64,000 nt of DNA. Origin: Acidobacteriota bacterium (GTDB lineage: Bacteria > Acidobacteriota > Terriglobia > Acidiferrales > UBA7541). The stretch covers positions 372,001 to 436,000 of the forward strand of contig JABCYZ010000002.1 of NCBI GenBank assembly GCA_013289955.1, in the 5' to 3' direction. The notes beneath the pieces were generated by a model. That model was not told the DNA's origin, ran no database searches, and saw only the letters and a program-made list of their open reading frames with translations. Positions 1 to 8,452 of the stretch are shown here, one piece after another (position 1 is the stretch's first letter; each line of letters starts with the position of its first letter). Made by a program: the position numbers and the translations under genes.

Positions 1-748
1 GGTGGAACAGGCCAATGGCGTTCGAACCCCCTCCAACGCACGCAAAAAGATGCGTGGGCAAACGTTCTTCGGCGGCGAGAATCTGCTCGCGGGCTTCGCG
101 GCCGATGACGGACTGAAAATCGCGCACCATCGTGGGATAGGGATGGGCGCCGAGAACAGAGCCGAGAAGGTAGTGCGTGTTGCGGACGTTGGTGACCCAA
201 TCACGCATGGCTTCGTTGATGGCGTCTTTCAGGGTACGGCTACCGGAATCGACGCCGACCACCTGGGCGCCGAGCATGCGCATGCGCGAAACGTTGAGCG
301 CCTGGCGCGCCATGTCTTCCGTGCCCATGTAGACGACGCACTCGAGGCCTAGATGCGCGGCGATTGTGGCGGAGGCTACGCCGTGCTGGCCTGCGCCAGT
401 TTCCGCAATGATGCGGGGCTTGCCCATTTTTACGGCAAGCAGGCCCTGGCCGACGGCGTTATTGATCTTGTGCGCACCGGTGTGCAGCAAATCCTCGCGT
501 TTGATGTAAATGCGCGGGCCGCCGAGGTGCGAAGTGAGACGCGAGGCAAATTGCAAAGGGGTAGGACGCCCCACAAAATTTTTCAGCAAATCGGCGAACG
601 TGGCCTGGAACTTTGGGTCGGTTCTCGCGGCTTCATAGGCGCGCTCGAGTTCGAAGAGCGGCACCATCAGCGTTTCAGGAACGTAGCGTCCGCCGTAGGG
701 CCCGAAGCGTCCGGGAACAAATGTGGCCGAGTGAAGTGTGGAGCTCAT
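1..748 (-). CDS. trpB: Tryptophan synthase beta chain (partial, C-terminus off the left edge)
   Basis: TrpB condenses indole with serine using PLP and works in the cytoplasm in an alpha2beta2 complex. The minus-strand reading frame starts at 748 and is open to the window edge, giving about 249 residues of the usual ~400. Visible landmarks are the N-terminal [13 protein letters not shown] segment, the PLP-lysine motif [10 protein letters not shown] (Lys near residue 94), ETGAGQHG, and the GGGSNAIG phosphate loop at the very edge. Its ATG overlaps the trpF stop in an ATGA arrangement, which implies translational coupling. trpA would be expected next, outside the window. The identification is secure. 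Confidence 0.97.
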   Translation of the reverse strand, partial: MSSTLHSATFVPGRFGPYGGRYVPETLMVPLFELERAYEAARTDPKFQATFADLLKNFVGRPTPLQFASRLTSHLGGPRIYIKREDLLHTGAHKINNAVGQGLLAVKMGKPRIIAETGAGQHGVASATIAAHLGLECVVYMGTEDMARQALNVSRMRMLGAQVVGVDSGSRTLKDAINEAMRDWVTNVRNTHYLLGSVLGAHPYPTMVRDFQSVIGREAREQILAAEERLPTHLFACVGGGSNAIGLFH

Positions 749-1407
749 GGAGCGGGTTGTCCTGTCAGCGGCTCGTTCAACTGTTCTTCCGTACGGCGGA
801 CCTCGTCGATAAATTCCTTCAGGCGCGCGTGATCCTTCTTGCCCGGTTTCGACTCGACGCCGCTGGCAACGTCAACCGCATAAGGACGCACGCTGCGAAT
901 CGCGGCGCCGACGTTTTCTGGCGTGAGACCGCCCGCTAAAATAATACGGTGAGCTGCGACGGCGCGCCGGGCGACATTCCAATCGGCGCTGGCGCCAGTG
1001 CCGCCAAATTGGCCGGTGCGAGACCCATCGAGAAGAAATGCGAATGCGTCGTGAAATTTGTCGAGTGTCGAGAGCGTGAAATCGGCAGCGACTCGAAAGG
1101 CCTTGATGACGGGAACGGTGCGGGTCACCTCGGAAACGATGGGGGGAGTCTCGTCGCCGTGGAGTTGGGCGGCATTGAAGCGCACAAAGGCGTGGAGCGA
1201 ATTGATCTCAGAGGGCTTGGCGTTCACGAAAAGGCCGACGGCCTGTACACCCGAAGGAAGCTTGGCACGCATGGTGGCAGCTTCGACGGTCGAGACGCGG
1301 CGAAGGCTTTTCTCATAGAAGTTGAAGCCCAGCATGTCGGCTCCAGCTTCGCAGGCGGCTTTGGCGTCCGGCCAGTTGGTGATGCCGCAGATCTTGACGA
1401 GAATCAT
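745..1407 (-). CDS. trpF: Phosphoribosylanthranilate isomerase
   Basis: TrpF catalyses the Amadori rearrangement of phosphoribosylanthranilate in tryptophan synthesis. The 220-residue protein has the family's usual length and TIM-barrel landmarks: VKICGIT at residues 4-10 (with the general-base cysteine), an AAQLHGDE segment near the middle, LLDGS, and the phosphate-binding [10 protein letters not shown] near residues 157-166, followed by DVASGVE. It starts 7 nt after trpC and its stop overlaps the trpB start, so the three genes form one transcription unit. The start ATG gives the canonical N-terminus. Confidence 0.96.
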   Translation of the reverse strand: MILVKICGITNWPDAKAACEAGADMLGFNFYEKSLRRVSTVEAATMRAKLPSGVQAVGLFVNAKPSEINSLHAFVRFNAAQLHGDETPPIVSEVTRTVPVIKAFRVAADFTLSTLDKFHDAFAFLLDGSRTGQFGGTGASADWNVARRAVAAHRIILAGGLTPENVGAAIRSVRPYAVDVASGVESKPGKKDHARLKEFIDEVRRTEEQLNEPLTGQPAP

Positions 1408-1414
1408 GGCGAGC

Positions 1415-2233
1415 CTAATCCGGAAGCGCCGTGCGGCCGAGAAAAGCTCCGAGGGCCGCCGCTGGATCGGGCGAGAGCATAAGACTCTCGCCGATCAGAA
1501 AGGCGTCGAAGCCGGCGGCCCGGAGTCTCAGGAGATCGTCGTGCGTGCGGAGTCCGGATTCGCTGACTACGATGCAAGTATCGGGGATGCGCTCGATGAG
1601 TTCGAAGGAGGTCTCGACACGCAAGCCGAGAGTTTTCAGGTCGCGGTTGTTGACGCCGATGATGTGCGCTCCGGCGGCGAGGGCGCGATCGAGCTCAGCG
1701 GCGGTGTGGACTTCCACGAGAGGCTCCATGCCGATCTCGCGGCCGAGCGCGATGAGATCGCGAAGAAGTTCATCGTGGAGCGCAGCAACAATGAGCAGGA
1801 AGCTGTCGGCGTCGTTGGCGCGCGTCTCCCAGACTTGCCAGGGATCGAAAATGAAGTCTTTGCGAAAGACGGGCACTTTTACAGCATGGCGCGCATCGCG
1901 AAGGTTTTTCAGGGAGCCGCGAAAGAATTCGCCTTCGGTCAGCACGGACAGCACGGCCGCGCCTGCTGCTTCCAGGGATTGTGCCAACTCGACGGGATGG
2001 AAGGGATCGCGGAGAATTCCTTTCGAGGGAGAAGCGGGCTTAAGCTCTGCGATAATATTCAGGGAATCGCGCGTAAGCGCAGCGCGAAAATCGCGCAGCG
2101 GCCTGGCCGCGTTGACGCCGTAGCGCAGCGCCGCTTCCGGAAGGACACGTTTGCGGTGGTCGACCTCCAGACGGCGTGCCTCAAGAATGCGATCGAGGAC
2201 GGTCCCGCTGTCAGCATGGGCGCTCATGGCCAT
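1415..2233 (-). CDS. trpC: Indole-3-glycerol phosphate synthase
   Basis: TrpC closes the indole ring in tryptophan synthesis. The 272-residue frame shows the TIM-barrel signature IAELKPASPSKG (about residues 60-71), VFRKDFIF, PLVEVHT, the phosphate-binding GVNNRDLKT and SESGL. It is the first gene of trpC-trpF-trpB. Two in-frame ATGs, at 2233 and 2227, are possible starts and neither has a Shine-Dalgarno sequence. A strong sigma-70-like promoter at 2242-2270 would place the transcript start only a few bases before these codons, so initiation may be leaderless. Confidence 0.96.
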   Translation of the reverse strand: MAMSAHADSGTVLDRILEARRLEVDHRKRVLPEAALRYGVNAARPLRDFRAALTRDSLNIIAELKPASPSKGILRDPFHPVELAQSLEAAGAAVLSVLTEGEFFRGSLKNLRDARHAVKVPVFRKDFIFDPWQVWETRANDADSFLLIVAALHDELLRDLIALGREIGMEPLVEVHTAAELDRALAAGAHIIGVNNRDLKTLGLRVETSFELIERIPDTCIVVSESGLRTHDDLLRLRAAGFDAFLIGESLMLSPDPAAALGAFLGRTALPD

Positions 2234-2241
2234 TGCTCTGT

Positions 2242-2270
2242 ATGCTAGAGGCGGGGGCTAGCAGTGTCAA
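2242..2270 (-). promoter_or_regulatory. Predicted sigma-70 promoter of the trp operon
   Basis: On the minus strand a perfect TTGACA (2265-2270) is separated by exactly 17 bp from TAGCAT (2242-2247), which matches 4 of 6 consensus -10 bases. The predicted start point near 2235 is only 2-8 nt from the two candidate trpC ATGs. No leader peptide or attenuator would fit downstream of it. Confidence 0.65.
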
Positions 2271-2374
2271 TCAGAGGGAGACAAGAAGCAAGTGGAAGGC
2301 TGAAACTTGAAAGCACCGAGCCTCGAGGCTCGAGAAAGCGGCTGGTGTGAGGAAATTGGCCGCCGGGAGAAGGA

Positions 2375-3157
2375 ATGGGATACCGGGATGAGTATGGGAC
2401 GCTCCTCGAAGAGCTGATCCAGCAGGCTGACGCGATCGCGACACGTTTTTTTCGCACCGGCGAAATCCGCATCGAGAAAAAAAACGATGGTTCGGCTGTG
2501 ACCCAAGCGGACCGCGGGGTGGAAGAGATGGCCCGCGCCAAAGTGGCGGCGAGCGGGATGGCTTTGGATGTACTGGGCGAAGAGATGGGCGGCGAGAATG
2601 CGAAGGGACCTGCCCTCACCGGGCAGGCTCGATTGATCATCGACCCTATCGACGGGACGGAAGAGTTCTCGCGGGGCATCGCCACTTTTGGGACGCTCCT
2701 GGGGATTGAGCGCGATGGCGAAATCGTGGCAGCGATGGTAAGCGCCCCGGCACTGAGCATGCGTTGGTGGGCGTATCGCGGCGAAGGCGCCTGGAGCAAC
2801 GGAAAAAAGCTGCATGTTTCAAATGTGGAGCGATTGAACAGCGGGATGGCCTTTACCGGAGGCACCGGGCCGAACAGCAACCGGGCAAACAGGGAAAAAG
2901 CGCGGCGTCTTCTGGATGCGGCGCGATATGGACGTTCGTTTGGCGGATTTTGGAAACATATGATGGTGGCCGAAGGCGCGATCGAGGCAGCTCTGGACCT
3001 GCATTCAAAGCCCTGGGACCTGGCGCCCGCGGCACTGATCGTGGAAGAGGCCGGCGGCCGGTCGACGGATTTGACAGGAAAGCGAACGATCTATAGTGGA
3101 AGTCTCGTCAGCACGAACGGGAAAATTCATGACGAGGTGCTCGCGCTTTTAAAGTGA
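2375..3157 (+). CDS. Inositol monophosphatase-family phosphatase (possible histidinol-phosphatase)
   Basis: This 260-residue protein belongs to the Mg-dependent IMPase family, whose members hydrolyse inositol, histidinol or sugar phosphates. The metal-binding signatures are clear: the acidic GEEMGGE segment (about residues 70-76), IIDPIDGTEEF (about 88-98) and the C-terminal WDLAPAALIVEEAGG. The context next to trp genes and the EEFSRG continuation of motif 1 suggest a HisN-type histidinol-phosphatase, but the substrate cannot be read from sequence. The ATG has GGGAG five bases upstream. The lysE-like gene follows 40 bp downstream on the same strand. Confidence 0.85.
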   Translation: MGYRDEYGTLLEELIQQADAIATRFFRTGEIRIEKKNDGSAVTQADRGVEEMARAKVAASGMALDVLGEEMGGENAKGPALTGQARLIIDPIDGTEEFSRGIATFGTLLGIERDGEIVAAMVSAPALSMRWWAYRGEGAWSNGKKLHVSNVERLNSGMAFTGGTGPNSNRANREKARRLLDAARYGRSFGGFWKHMMVAEGAIEAALDLHSKPWDLAPAALIVEEAGGRSTDLTGKRTIYSGSLVSTNGKIHDEVLALLK

Positions 3158-3197
3158 AGCGGACTCTTGAGGACAAGACTTTGCGAGGCGAAAGAAA

Positions 3198-3836
3198 ATG
3201 GACGCGAGGTATTTGGCGTTCGCGGGAATAGCCGCCGTACTGACCATCACGCCGGGCGCAGACATGGCGCTGGTGGCTAAGAATGTGTTTACACGAGGCC
3301 GGAAAGGATCGTTCGCCACGATTGCGGGAATCTGCTCGGGATTGTTCGTGCATGCAACGGCGTCCGCACTCGGGCTTTCGGCGATTTTGGCGGAGTCGGC
3401 CCGCGCGTTTGAAATTGTGAAGTGGGCCGGCGCCGCATATTTGTTCTATCTCGGAGTGCGCGCCTTGCTGCGTGCCTGGCGAAAGTCTTCCCCCGCGAGC
3501 TTGGATCTTGCAGAGGGTCCGGCAAAAGCAGGCGCCGGGTGGAGAGGAAGCTACCTGGAGGGGCTGTTCACAAATCTGCTGAATCCGAAGGTGGCCTTGT
3601 TTTATCTTACCTTCTTGCCGCAATTTATTGCGCCGGGCGATCCCGTTCTGCGCGTCTCTCTCCTGCTTGCGAGCTTGCACGTCGCGATGGGGCTTATCTG
3701 GCTGACGATTTACAGCGCGGCCTTGCATAAACTGAATGCCACCCTGACGCGCGGCGGAGTGCGACGGGGTATCGAAGCAGCAACGGGCGGGCTGCTCATG
3801 GCGCTGGGCGCGCGCCTGGCGTTTGTAAAGCGCTAA
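3198..3836 (+). CDS. LysE/RhtB-family amino-acid exporter
   Basis: The 212-residue hydrophobic protein has the layout of LysE/RhtB exporters: six likely membrane segments, an N-terminal ITPGADMALVAKN motif (family signature around PGP/PGAD), a GICSGLFVHATASALG segment, and the central NLLNPKVALFYLTFLPQF motif. These proteins expel amino acids or analogues such as homoserine through the inner membrane. It starts with ATG after a GGCGAAAG stretch, 40 bp after the phosphatase gene, and probably shares its transcript. The exported substrate is unknown. Confidence 0.9.
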   Translation: MDARYLAFAGIAAVLTITPGADMALVAKNVFTRGRKGSFATIAGICSGLFVHATASALGLSAILAESARAFEIVKWAGAAYLFYLGVRALLRAWRKSSPASLDLAEGPAKAGAGWRGSYLEGLFTNLLNPKVALFYLTFLPQFIAPGDPVLRVSLLLASLHVAMGLIWLTIYSAALHKLNATLTRGGVRRGIEAATGGLLMALGARLAFVKR

Positions 3837-4151
3837 GGCCACGCGCGAGGACAGGCAAGGGGACCAGCAATGATCAAGAGCAAGCGGGTCTATGCAAAAG
3901 CGGCTAAAGAGGATGGATGGACGGGATACCCACCCTTCTCTTTTGGAGCGAAGGACGAGGAACAAAATCAGGCTGTGGTGCCGGCTGGTGCGCTCGAGCC
4001 GCGATAAAACACACACTTTGAAACCCTCAGAAGGCCTGGCGTTTCCTCACCATGGCAAATGGCTTTCCAAATTGGATGTTTTGTCCTGAAGGCAGAATCC
4101 CTAACCTCTAGATGAAGAAGAGAGCTCGTATTATTCCTCGGAGGAATTGCG
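3837..4151 (+). other. Gene-poor stretch with a possible DUF488 remnant
   Basis: This 315-bp gap holds one short open frame (3870-4007) described separately. The remainder has no convincing coding signal on either strand. The last 20 bases carry a strong ribosome-binding site (CGGAGGAATTGCG) for the downstream PEP mutase-family gene. Confidence 0.5.
3870..4007 (+). pseudogene. Possible N-terminal fragment of a DUF488-family protein
   Basis: A 45-codon frame with AAGGGGACC upstream begins MIKSKRVYAKAAKEDG. This resembles the conserved N-terminus of DUF488 proteins (an MIxxKRVYxxxxxxDG pattern from family knowledge). After residue 16 the expected continuation (RVLVDRLWPRG) is absent, and unrelated residues run to a stop at 4005-4007. 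I read it as a decayed remnant, perhaps disrupted by insertion of short sequence. A genuine 45-residue protein or chance resemblance cannot be excluded. Confidence 0.3.
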
Positions 4152-5000
4152 ATGGACATCAAGACGAAAGCGGAAAAGGCCGAAAAGCTGAGAAAGCTGC
4201 ATCACGGCCCGCGAATTCTGGCCCTGCCGAATGCGTGGGACGCAGTCACCGCACGAATTCTGGAGCAAGTCGGCCATCCGGCAATCGCGACAAGTAGCGC
4301 GGCGGTGGCATTTTCGCTCGGATATCCTGACGGCCAGCGTATTTCTCGCGGCGAGATGTTGGATGCTGTGGCGCGGATTACGCGAGCGGTGCACCTACCT
4401 GCAACCGCCGACTTGGAGTCCGGTTACGGGAAGACGCCGGAAGAGATCGCCGACTTCACAAAAGCGATGATCACCGCGGGCGCTGTGGGACTGAATTTCG
4501 AGGACGTAATCGGAGATGACGAAAGCTCGCATGTCGAGTTGGGACTGCAAGTGAAGAAGATTCGCGCGATTCGAGAAACGGCGGCGGCTCTGGGTGTCCC
4601 TGTCGTGATCAACGCGCGCACGGACATCTATTTGATGCCGATTGGGGCCGCAGCCACGCGATTTGAGCGGACGGTCGAGCGGTTGCGCGCGTATCGCGAC
4701 GCCGGGGCGGATTGTCTCTTCGTGCCCGGTGTGAGCGATCGCGAAATCATCGCAGGACTGGTCAAGGCTGTGGATGCTCCTTTGAACATTCTGGCCGGAC
4801 AGGGTTGCCCTTCGCTGGACGAGCTGGAAAGAATGGGCGTGGCTCGTGTGAGCGCGGGGTCCTCGGCGATGCGGGCGGCAATGGGAGCGTTTCAGCGCGT
4901 CGCCAAGGATTGGCTGGCCCACGGATCGTACGATTCGCTGCTACAGGTCACGATTCCTTATACGGAACTGAACCGCCTGATGGCGCGCAAACCTTCTTAG
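4152..5000 (+). CDS. Isocitrate lyase/PEP mutase-family enzyme
   Basis: The 282-residue protein is a TIM-barrel member of the PEP mutase/isocitrate lyase superfamily, which makes or breaks C-C or C-P bonds of 2-oxo acids with Mg. Visible markers are LPNAWDAVTARILEQVG (residues 25-41), the metal-site ADLESGYG, GLNFEDV, and INARTDIYL. The KKCGH catalytic loop of true isocitrate lyases is absent. Oxaloacetate decarboxylase-like or carboxyphosphonoenolpyruvate-like activities are therefore more likely. The ATG is preceded by a very good ribosome-binding site (CGGAGGA, spacing 6). Confidence 0.85.
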   Translation: MDIKTKAEKAEKLRKLHHGPRILALPNAWDAVTARILEQVGHPAIATSSAAVAFSLGYPDGQRISRGEMLDAVARITRAVHLPATADLESGYGKTPEEIADFTKAMITAGAVGLNFEDVIGDDESSHVELGLQVKKIRAIRETAAALGVPVVINARTDIYLMPIGAAATRFERTVERLRAYRDAGADCLFVPGVSDREIIAGLVKAVDAPLNILAGQGCPSLDELERMGVARVSAGSSAMRAAMGAFQRVAKDWLAHGSYDSLLQVTIPYTELNRLMARKPS

Positions 5001-5030
5001 CAGATTTCCTTCGATTATTTACTTTTGACC

Positions 5031-5726
5031 ATGGCCGAAAAAAGCACGCTGCTCAAGATTCTGAATGAGGAAATTGTGGCCTGCCGCAAGTGCCCGCGCC
5101 TGGTCGAGTACCGCGAAAAAGTGGCGCGAGAAAAACGCCGCGCGTTCCGGGATTGGACGTACTGGGGCAAGCCGGTTCCAGGGTTCGGCGACGCGCGCGC
5201 ACAATTGCTGATTCTGGGGCTGGCCCCTGCCGCGCACGGGGCGAATCGAACAGGGCGCGTTTTCACAGGAGATCGCTCGGGAGATTTTCTCTATGCGGCT
5301 CTCCACAAAGTGGGCTTTGCCAACCAGCCCACTTCCGTGAGGAGCGACGATGGCTTGCAACTGAAGAATGCTTATATCGCGGCAACGATTCGCTGCGCGC
5401 CTCCCGGAAACAAACCCCTCCCCTCAGAGATAGCAAATTGCCGAGGTTATTTGGTGCGTGAGCTGGAGATTTTGCAGCCCCGTGCCGTATTGGCGCTCGG
5501 AAAAATTGCCTGGGATGCGTACCTGGAAATTCTAAAGCAGCGTGGTTCCGTGACGTCCAGAGCAGCCTTCCACTTTGCGCACGGAGCAGAAGCAGAATTG
5601 CCGGGCGATAATGCGCACCTCTTCGGCGTTTATCACCCCAGCCAACAGAACACGCAAACCGGGCGAGTGACGCCTGCAATGTACGGGCTGGTTTTGCGGC
5701 GGATTCGTCGGTTTCTCTCCCACTAG
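5031..5726 (+). CDS. Family 5 uracil-DNA glycosylase (UdgB-type)
   Basis: This 231-residue protein removes uracil and other deaminated bases from DNA. Four cysteines have the spacing of the [4Fe-4S] site of family 4/5 glycosylases: CRKC near the N-terminus, then RCAPPGNKP and a fourth Cys 15 residues further. Motif A reads GLAPAAHGANRTGR, the form typical of family 5, which lacks the usual catalytic Asp/Asn at that position. The motif B histidine lies in VYHPSQQNTQTGR. A TTG two codons upstream (5025) is possible, but the ATG at 5031 gives the expected N-terminus. Confidence 0.92.
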   Translation: MAEKSTLLKILNEEIVACRKCPRLVEYREKVAREKRRAFRDWTYWGKPVPGFGDARAQLLILGLAPAAHGANRTGRVFTGDRSGDFLYAALHKVGFANQPTSVRSDDGLQLKNAYIAATIRCAPPGNKPLPSEIANCRGYLVRELEILQPRAVLALGKIAWDAYLEILKQRGSVTSRAAFHFAHGAEAELPGDNAHLFGVYHPSQQNTQTGRVTPAMYGLVLRRIRRFLSH

Positions 5727-5953
5727 AGTTTCCAAGAGGCGCTTCTCGGGCGCGCATGCTTACCCCTCGACTGTCGGCCTTACCTTGCATCGCCCTGACG
5801 CAAATTCCTGACATTCCGCCGGTTCCCTGCCGCTAGTTGCCGTGCCTCGCCCTCAACTGCCTTCTCTTTCAGCCACTTACGGGAGCCTTGGAAAACTACG
5901 ATGGCAAATGGCCTGCAGACTGGATTGGTTCGGTGCGAATCTCGGAGGCAATC

Positions 5954-6727
5954 ATGAGGGCAAGAAATGTGGGGCGACTTTTATCGGGGATGGCGGTCCT
6001 GGCCATTTTTCTAGGGTACGGCATGGCATGCGCGGCTCAAGAATCTTCGGGAGATCAAAGATCACTGCCCTCTCAAGAGAAACCGATTGTCTCCGAGGAC
6101 AAAATCGGGGCCCCGGAAGACCAGCCCCTGAAGGCTGCGGACGGCAAGCGGCACGGCTTGCCCCTGGAGACCTACGGCGTTGTGCCAGGAACAAGGTTTC
6201 TCGTGGCACTTGAAGAGGACCTCGGCACCAAGGGCACGCCGGAAAGAGCAAAGTTCAAGGTGAAAACGCTCGAACCGCTGGAGGCAGGCAGCGGCATCTA
6301 CCTGCCGTCCGGAGCGGAAATCGAAGGGCATGTGAGCCATGTGGAATCGGCGGGCACGACGGGGCGCGCGCGAATCTGGCTGACGTTTGACGAGATTCAT
6401 ACCAAGTTTGGGCGTTTGCCGATCGTTGCGGAAGTCGTAAGCGTGCCCGGGGAACACAGCGTCAAAAGCAAACCGGGGCAGGAAGGCCTGATCGAGGGAA
6501 GGAGCAGTTCGCAGCAGGACGCGGCCGAAGCCGCCGCTGCGGGGGCGGCGCTGGGCGCGGTGAAGGGGGTCAAAGACAAGGACAAGAAGGAAGCCGCGGA
6601 GGGAGCGGCCATCGGAGCGCTTACGGCGTATCTGGTCGAATCAGGCCGAGGGCACGAGTTGGATCTGCAGAAAGGCGCGAAGCTCGAATTGGAGCTGGAA
6701 CGAGCGCTCTATCTGGTGAAAGAGTAG
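5954..6727 (+). CDS. Secreted protein with glycine-zipper segment, VirB10-like layout
   Basis: The 257-residue protein starts at an ATG with GGAGG six bases upstream and has a signal peptide (hydrophobic stretch around residues 8-26, AQE cleavage region). The core reads VPGTRFLVALEEDLGT, then LPSGAEIEGHV, the pattern seen in the C-terminal beta-domain of TrbI/VirB10-like proteins. An Ala/Gly-rich helix (AAEAAAAGAALGAVKG and EGAAIGALTAYL) follows, and the ending is KLELELERAL. The protein encoded at 12309-13100 has the same order of elements, so the two look like distant paralogues. Function is unknown; an envelope role is inferred. Confidence 0.7.
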   Translation: MRARNVGRLLSGMAVLAIFLGYGMACAAQESSGDQRSLPSQEKPIVSEDKIGAPEDQPLKAADGKRHGLPLETYGVVPGTRFLVALEEDLGTKGTPERAKFKVKTLEPLEAGSGIYLPSGAEIEGHVSHVESAGTTGRARIWLTFDEIHTKFGRLPIVAEVVSVPGEHSVKSKPGQEGLIEGRSSSQQDAAEAAAAGAALGAVKGVKDKDKKEAAEGAAIGALTAYLVESGRGHELDLQKGAKLELELERALYLVKE

Positions 6728-6823
6728 GGCGTCACTGGTCCAAGCGCGAAAATTCGAAGCCAGGAGAAAGAGACTGCGGCTTCGATCAGCAATGAGTGAC
6801 AGATTTGTTCGATGCCGGGGATG

Positions 6824-6862
6824 AGCCGGCGCAGCGGGGAGGCTGCGCCGGCTTTGTGTTTT
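6824..6862 (+). terminator. Intrinsic terminator after the secreted-protein gene
   Basis: A perfect 11-bp stem (AGCCGGCGCAG at 6824-6834, CTGCGCCGGCT at 6843-6853) with an 8-nt loop is followed by a T-rich tail TTGTGTTTTT. It lies about 100 bp after the stop of the preceding plus-strand gene and about 155 bp before the regulator gene, so it separates two transcription units. Confidence 0.8.
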
Positions 6863-7018
6863 TGGTACTTGCCCGCCTATGGATTTGCGCTGGCGCAAGC
6901 CGAGCGCAGAGGCAGCATACGCTTGGCAAGCGTGCCGGGAGCTTGTTACAGTCGAAGTGTCCAGCCTGCACCAGAATCTGCGAAAATTAGAGATACAGCG
7001 TGGGAGAGGCGTGACCGC

Positions 7019-8443
7019 ATGGGGGATGAGGCAAGGAGTGCAGTGCGCGCGATGGAGCCGCTCGAGCGCAAGGACCGTGTGCTGATTGTCGAGGACGAAG
7101 ACAATGCGCGCAAAGGCTACGAGCAGCTGCTGCAAAGATGGGGCTTTGATGTCCTTGGCGTGGCTACGGCGGAAGAGGCGCTCGCAAAATTCGGAAGCTA
7201 TCAACCGGACACGTTGATCGCCGACGTCGAGTTGCCCGGCATGAACGGCCTGGACCTGCTCAAACAGCTCGGCCCCGAGCTGCTGGATGTTCCCGCCGTA
7301 ATCATCACCGGAAAAGGAAGCGAAGAACGCGCCGTGGCGGCCATCGAGTCCGGAGCGTTCTGGTACATCGAAAAACCGCTGAAGGGGCCCGTGCTGAGGG
7401 CGTTGCTGGACCGCGCGCTGAGCAAGGCTCGCGATGCGCGACAGCTCGTCGTACTGCAACGCCAGTTGCGCGAGGCCGGTCGGCTGGGCGAGTTGGTGGG
7501 CGCCTCGAAGCCGATGCAGGAAGTCATGCGCATTGTAGAGATGGCTGCGCCTAGCTCGGCGTCCGTGCTCATCACGGGAGAGACAGGTTCCGGTAAAGAG
7601 ATTGTCGCGCGGACCATTCACAAACTTTCCCCGCGCGCCAACGGACCGTTTGTCCCTATCAACTGCTCCGCCATCCCCGAAACACTCATGGAGAGCGAGA
7701 TTTTCGGCCACGAAAGGGGCGCGTTCACGGGCGCGGCCGAGCGGCGCATCGGTTGCTTTGAACTTGCGGATGCCGGTACCTTGCTGCTCGACGAAATCGG
7801 AGAGATGCCCGCTCCGACACAAGCAAAACTTCTGCGCGTGCTCGAAGACCGCAAAGTGCGTCGGCTGGGAAGCAAGAGCGAGACGCCCGTGGATGTGCGC
7901 GTGCTGGCGGCGACAAACAAGGATCCCGAGAAAGCCGTGTCCGGCGGCGAGCTGCGCCAGGACTTGTATTTTCGCCTGAATGTATTCCATATCAATCTGC
8001 CGCCGCTGCGCGAACATAAGGACGATATTCCGCTGCTGGTCGAGCACATTTTGCGGGACGTGAACACCAAGCATGGGAAACATGTGCGGGGCATCGGCGC
8101 CGAAGTGCTGGATATCTTCATGAGCCACACCTGGCCGGGAAATATTCGAGAGCTGCGGAACATCCTCGAGCGCGCCGCGATCATGTGCGAGAAAGAACTG
8201 ATCACCCGAGCATGTCTGCCCGGGGAGTTTGGCAAGACCTCCGCGAAGAACCCCAGCGATCTGTCTTCGATCAAGTTTCCGGTTGGGACAACCGTCGACG
8301 CGATGGAGCGAGAGCTCATCCTGCAAACTCTGAACGCCACGGGAAACAACAAAACGCGCGCCGCCGAATTGCTCGCTATCAGCCTCAAGACTCTTCACAA
8401 TAAGCTAAAAGAATACGGCGGCGAACGCGCCGAGGCAGAGTAG
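7019..8443 (+). CDS. Sigma-54-dependent response regulator (NtrC family)
   Basis: The 474-residue protein has the full NtrC architecture. The receiver domain spans about residues 20-130 (VLIVEDED, phospho-acceptor Asp69 in IADVELPGMNG, conserved Lys in EKPL). The AAA+ domain carries Walker A GETGSGKE, an intact GAFTGA loop for sigma-54 contact, and Walker B LLLDEIGEMP. A Fis-type helix-turn-helix (TRAAELLAISLKTLHNKL) is at the C-terminus. The ATG at 7019 has GGGAGAGG upstream; an open frame extends 69 codons further upstream but lacks family similarity and overlaps the terminator. The histidine kinase gene follows after 9 nt, so the two are probably cognate. Confidence 0.93.
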   Translation: MGDEARSAVRAMEPLERKDRVLIVEDEDNARKGYEQLLQRWGFDVLGVATAEEALAKFGSYQPDTLIADVELPGMNGLDLLKQLGPELLDVPAVIITGKGSEERAVAAIESGAFWYIEKPLKGPVLRALLDRALSKARDARQLVVLQRQLREAGRLGELVGASKPMQEVMRIVEMAAPSSASVLITGETGSGKEIVARTIHKLSPRANGPFVPINCSAIPETLMESEIFGHERGAFTGAAERRIGCFELADAGTLLLDEIGEMPAPTQAKLLRVLEDRKVRRLGSKSETPVDVRVLAATNKDPEKAVSGGELRQDLYFRLNVFHINLPPLREHKDDIPLLVEHILRDVNTKHGKHVRGIGAEVLDIFMSHTWPGNIRELRNILERAAIMCEKELITRACLPGEFGKTSAKNPSDLSSIKFPVGTTVDAMERELILQTLNATGNNKTRAAELLAISLKTLHNKLKEYGGERAEAE

Positions 8444-8452
8444 GAATCCGCG

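Noticed and set aside
2-832. Two short plus-strand frames at the left edge
   Set aside because: The minus strand reads as trpB with all PLP motifs; these are its shadows.
6641-8398. 585-codon minus-strand frame
   Set aside because: Antisense to the NtrC-type regulator, which has all catalytic motifs; the minus-strand product has none.
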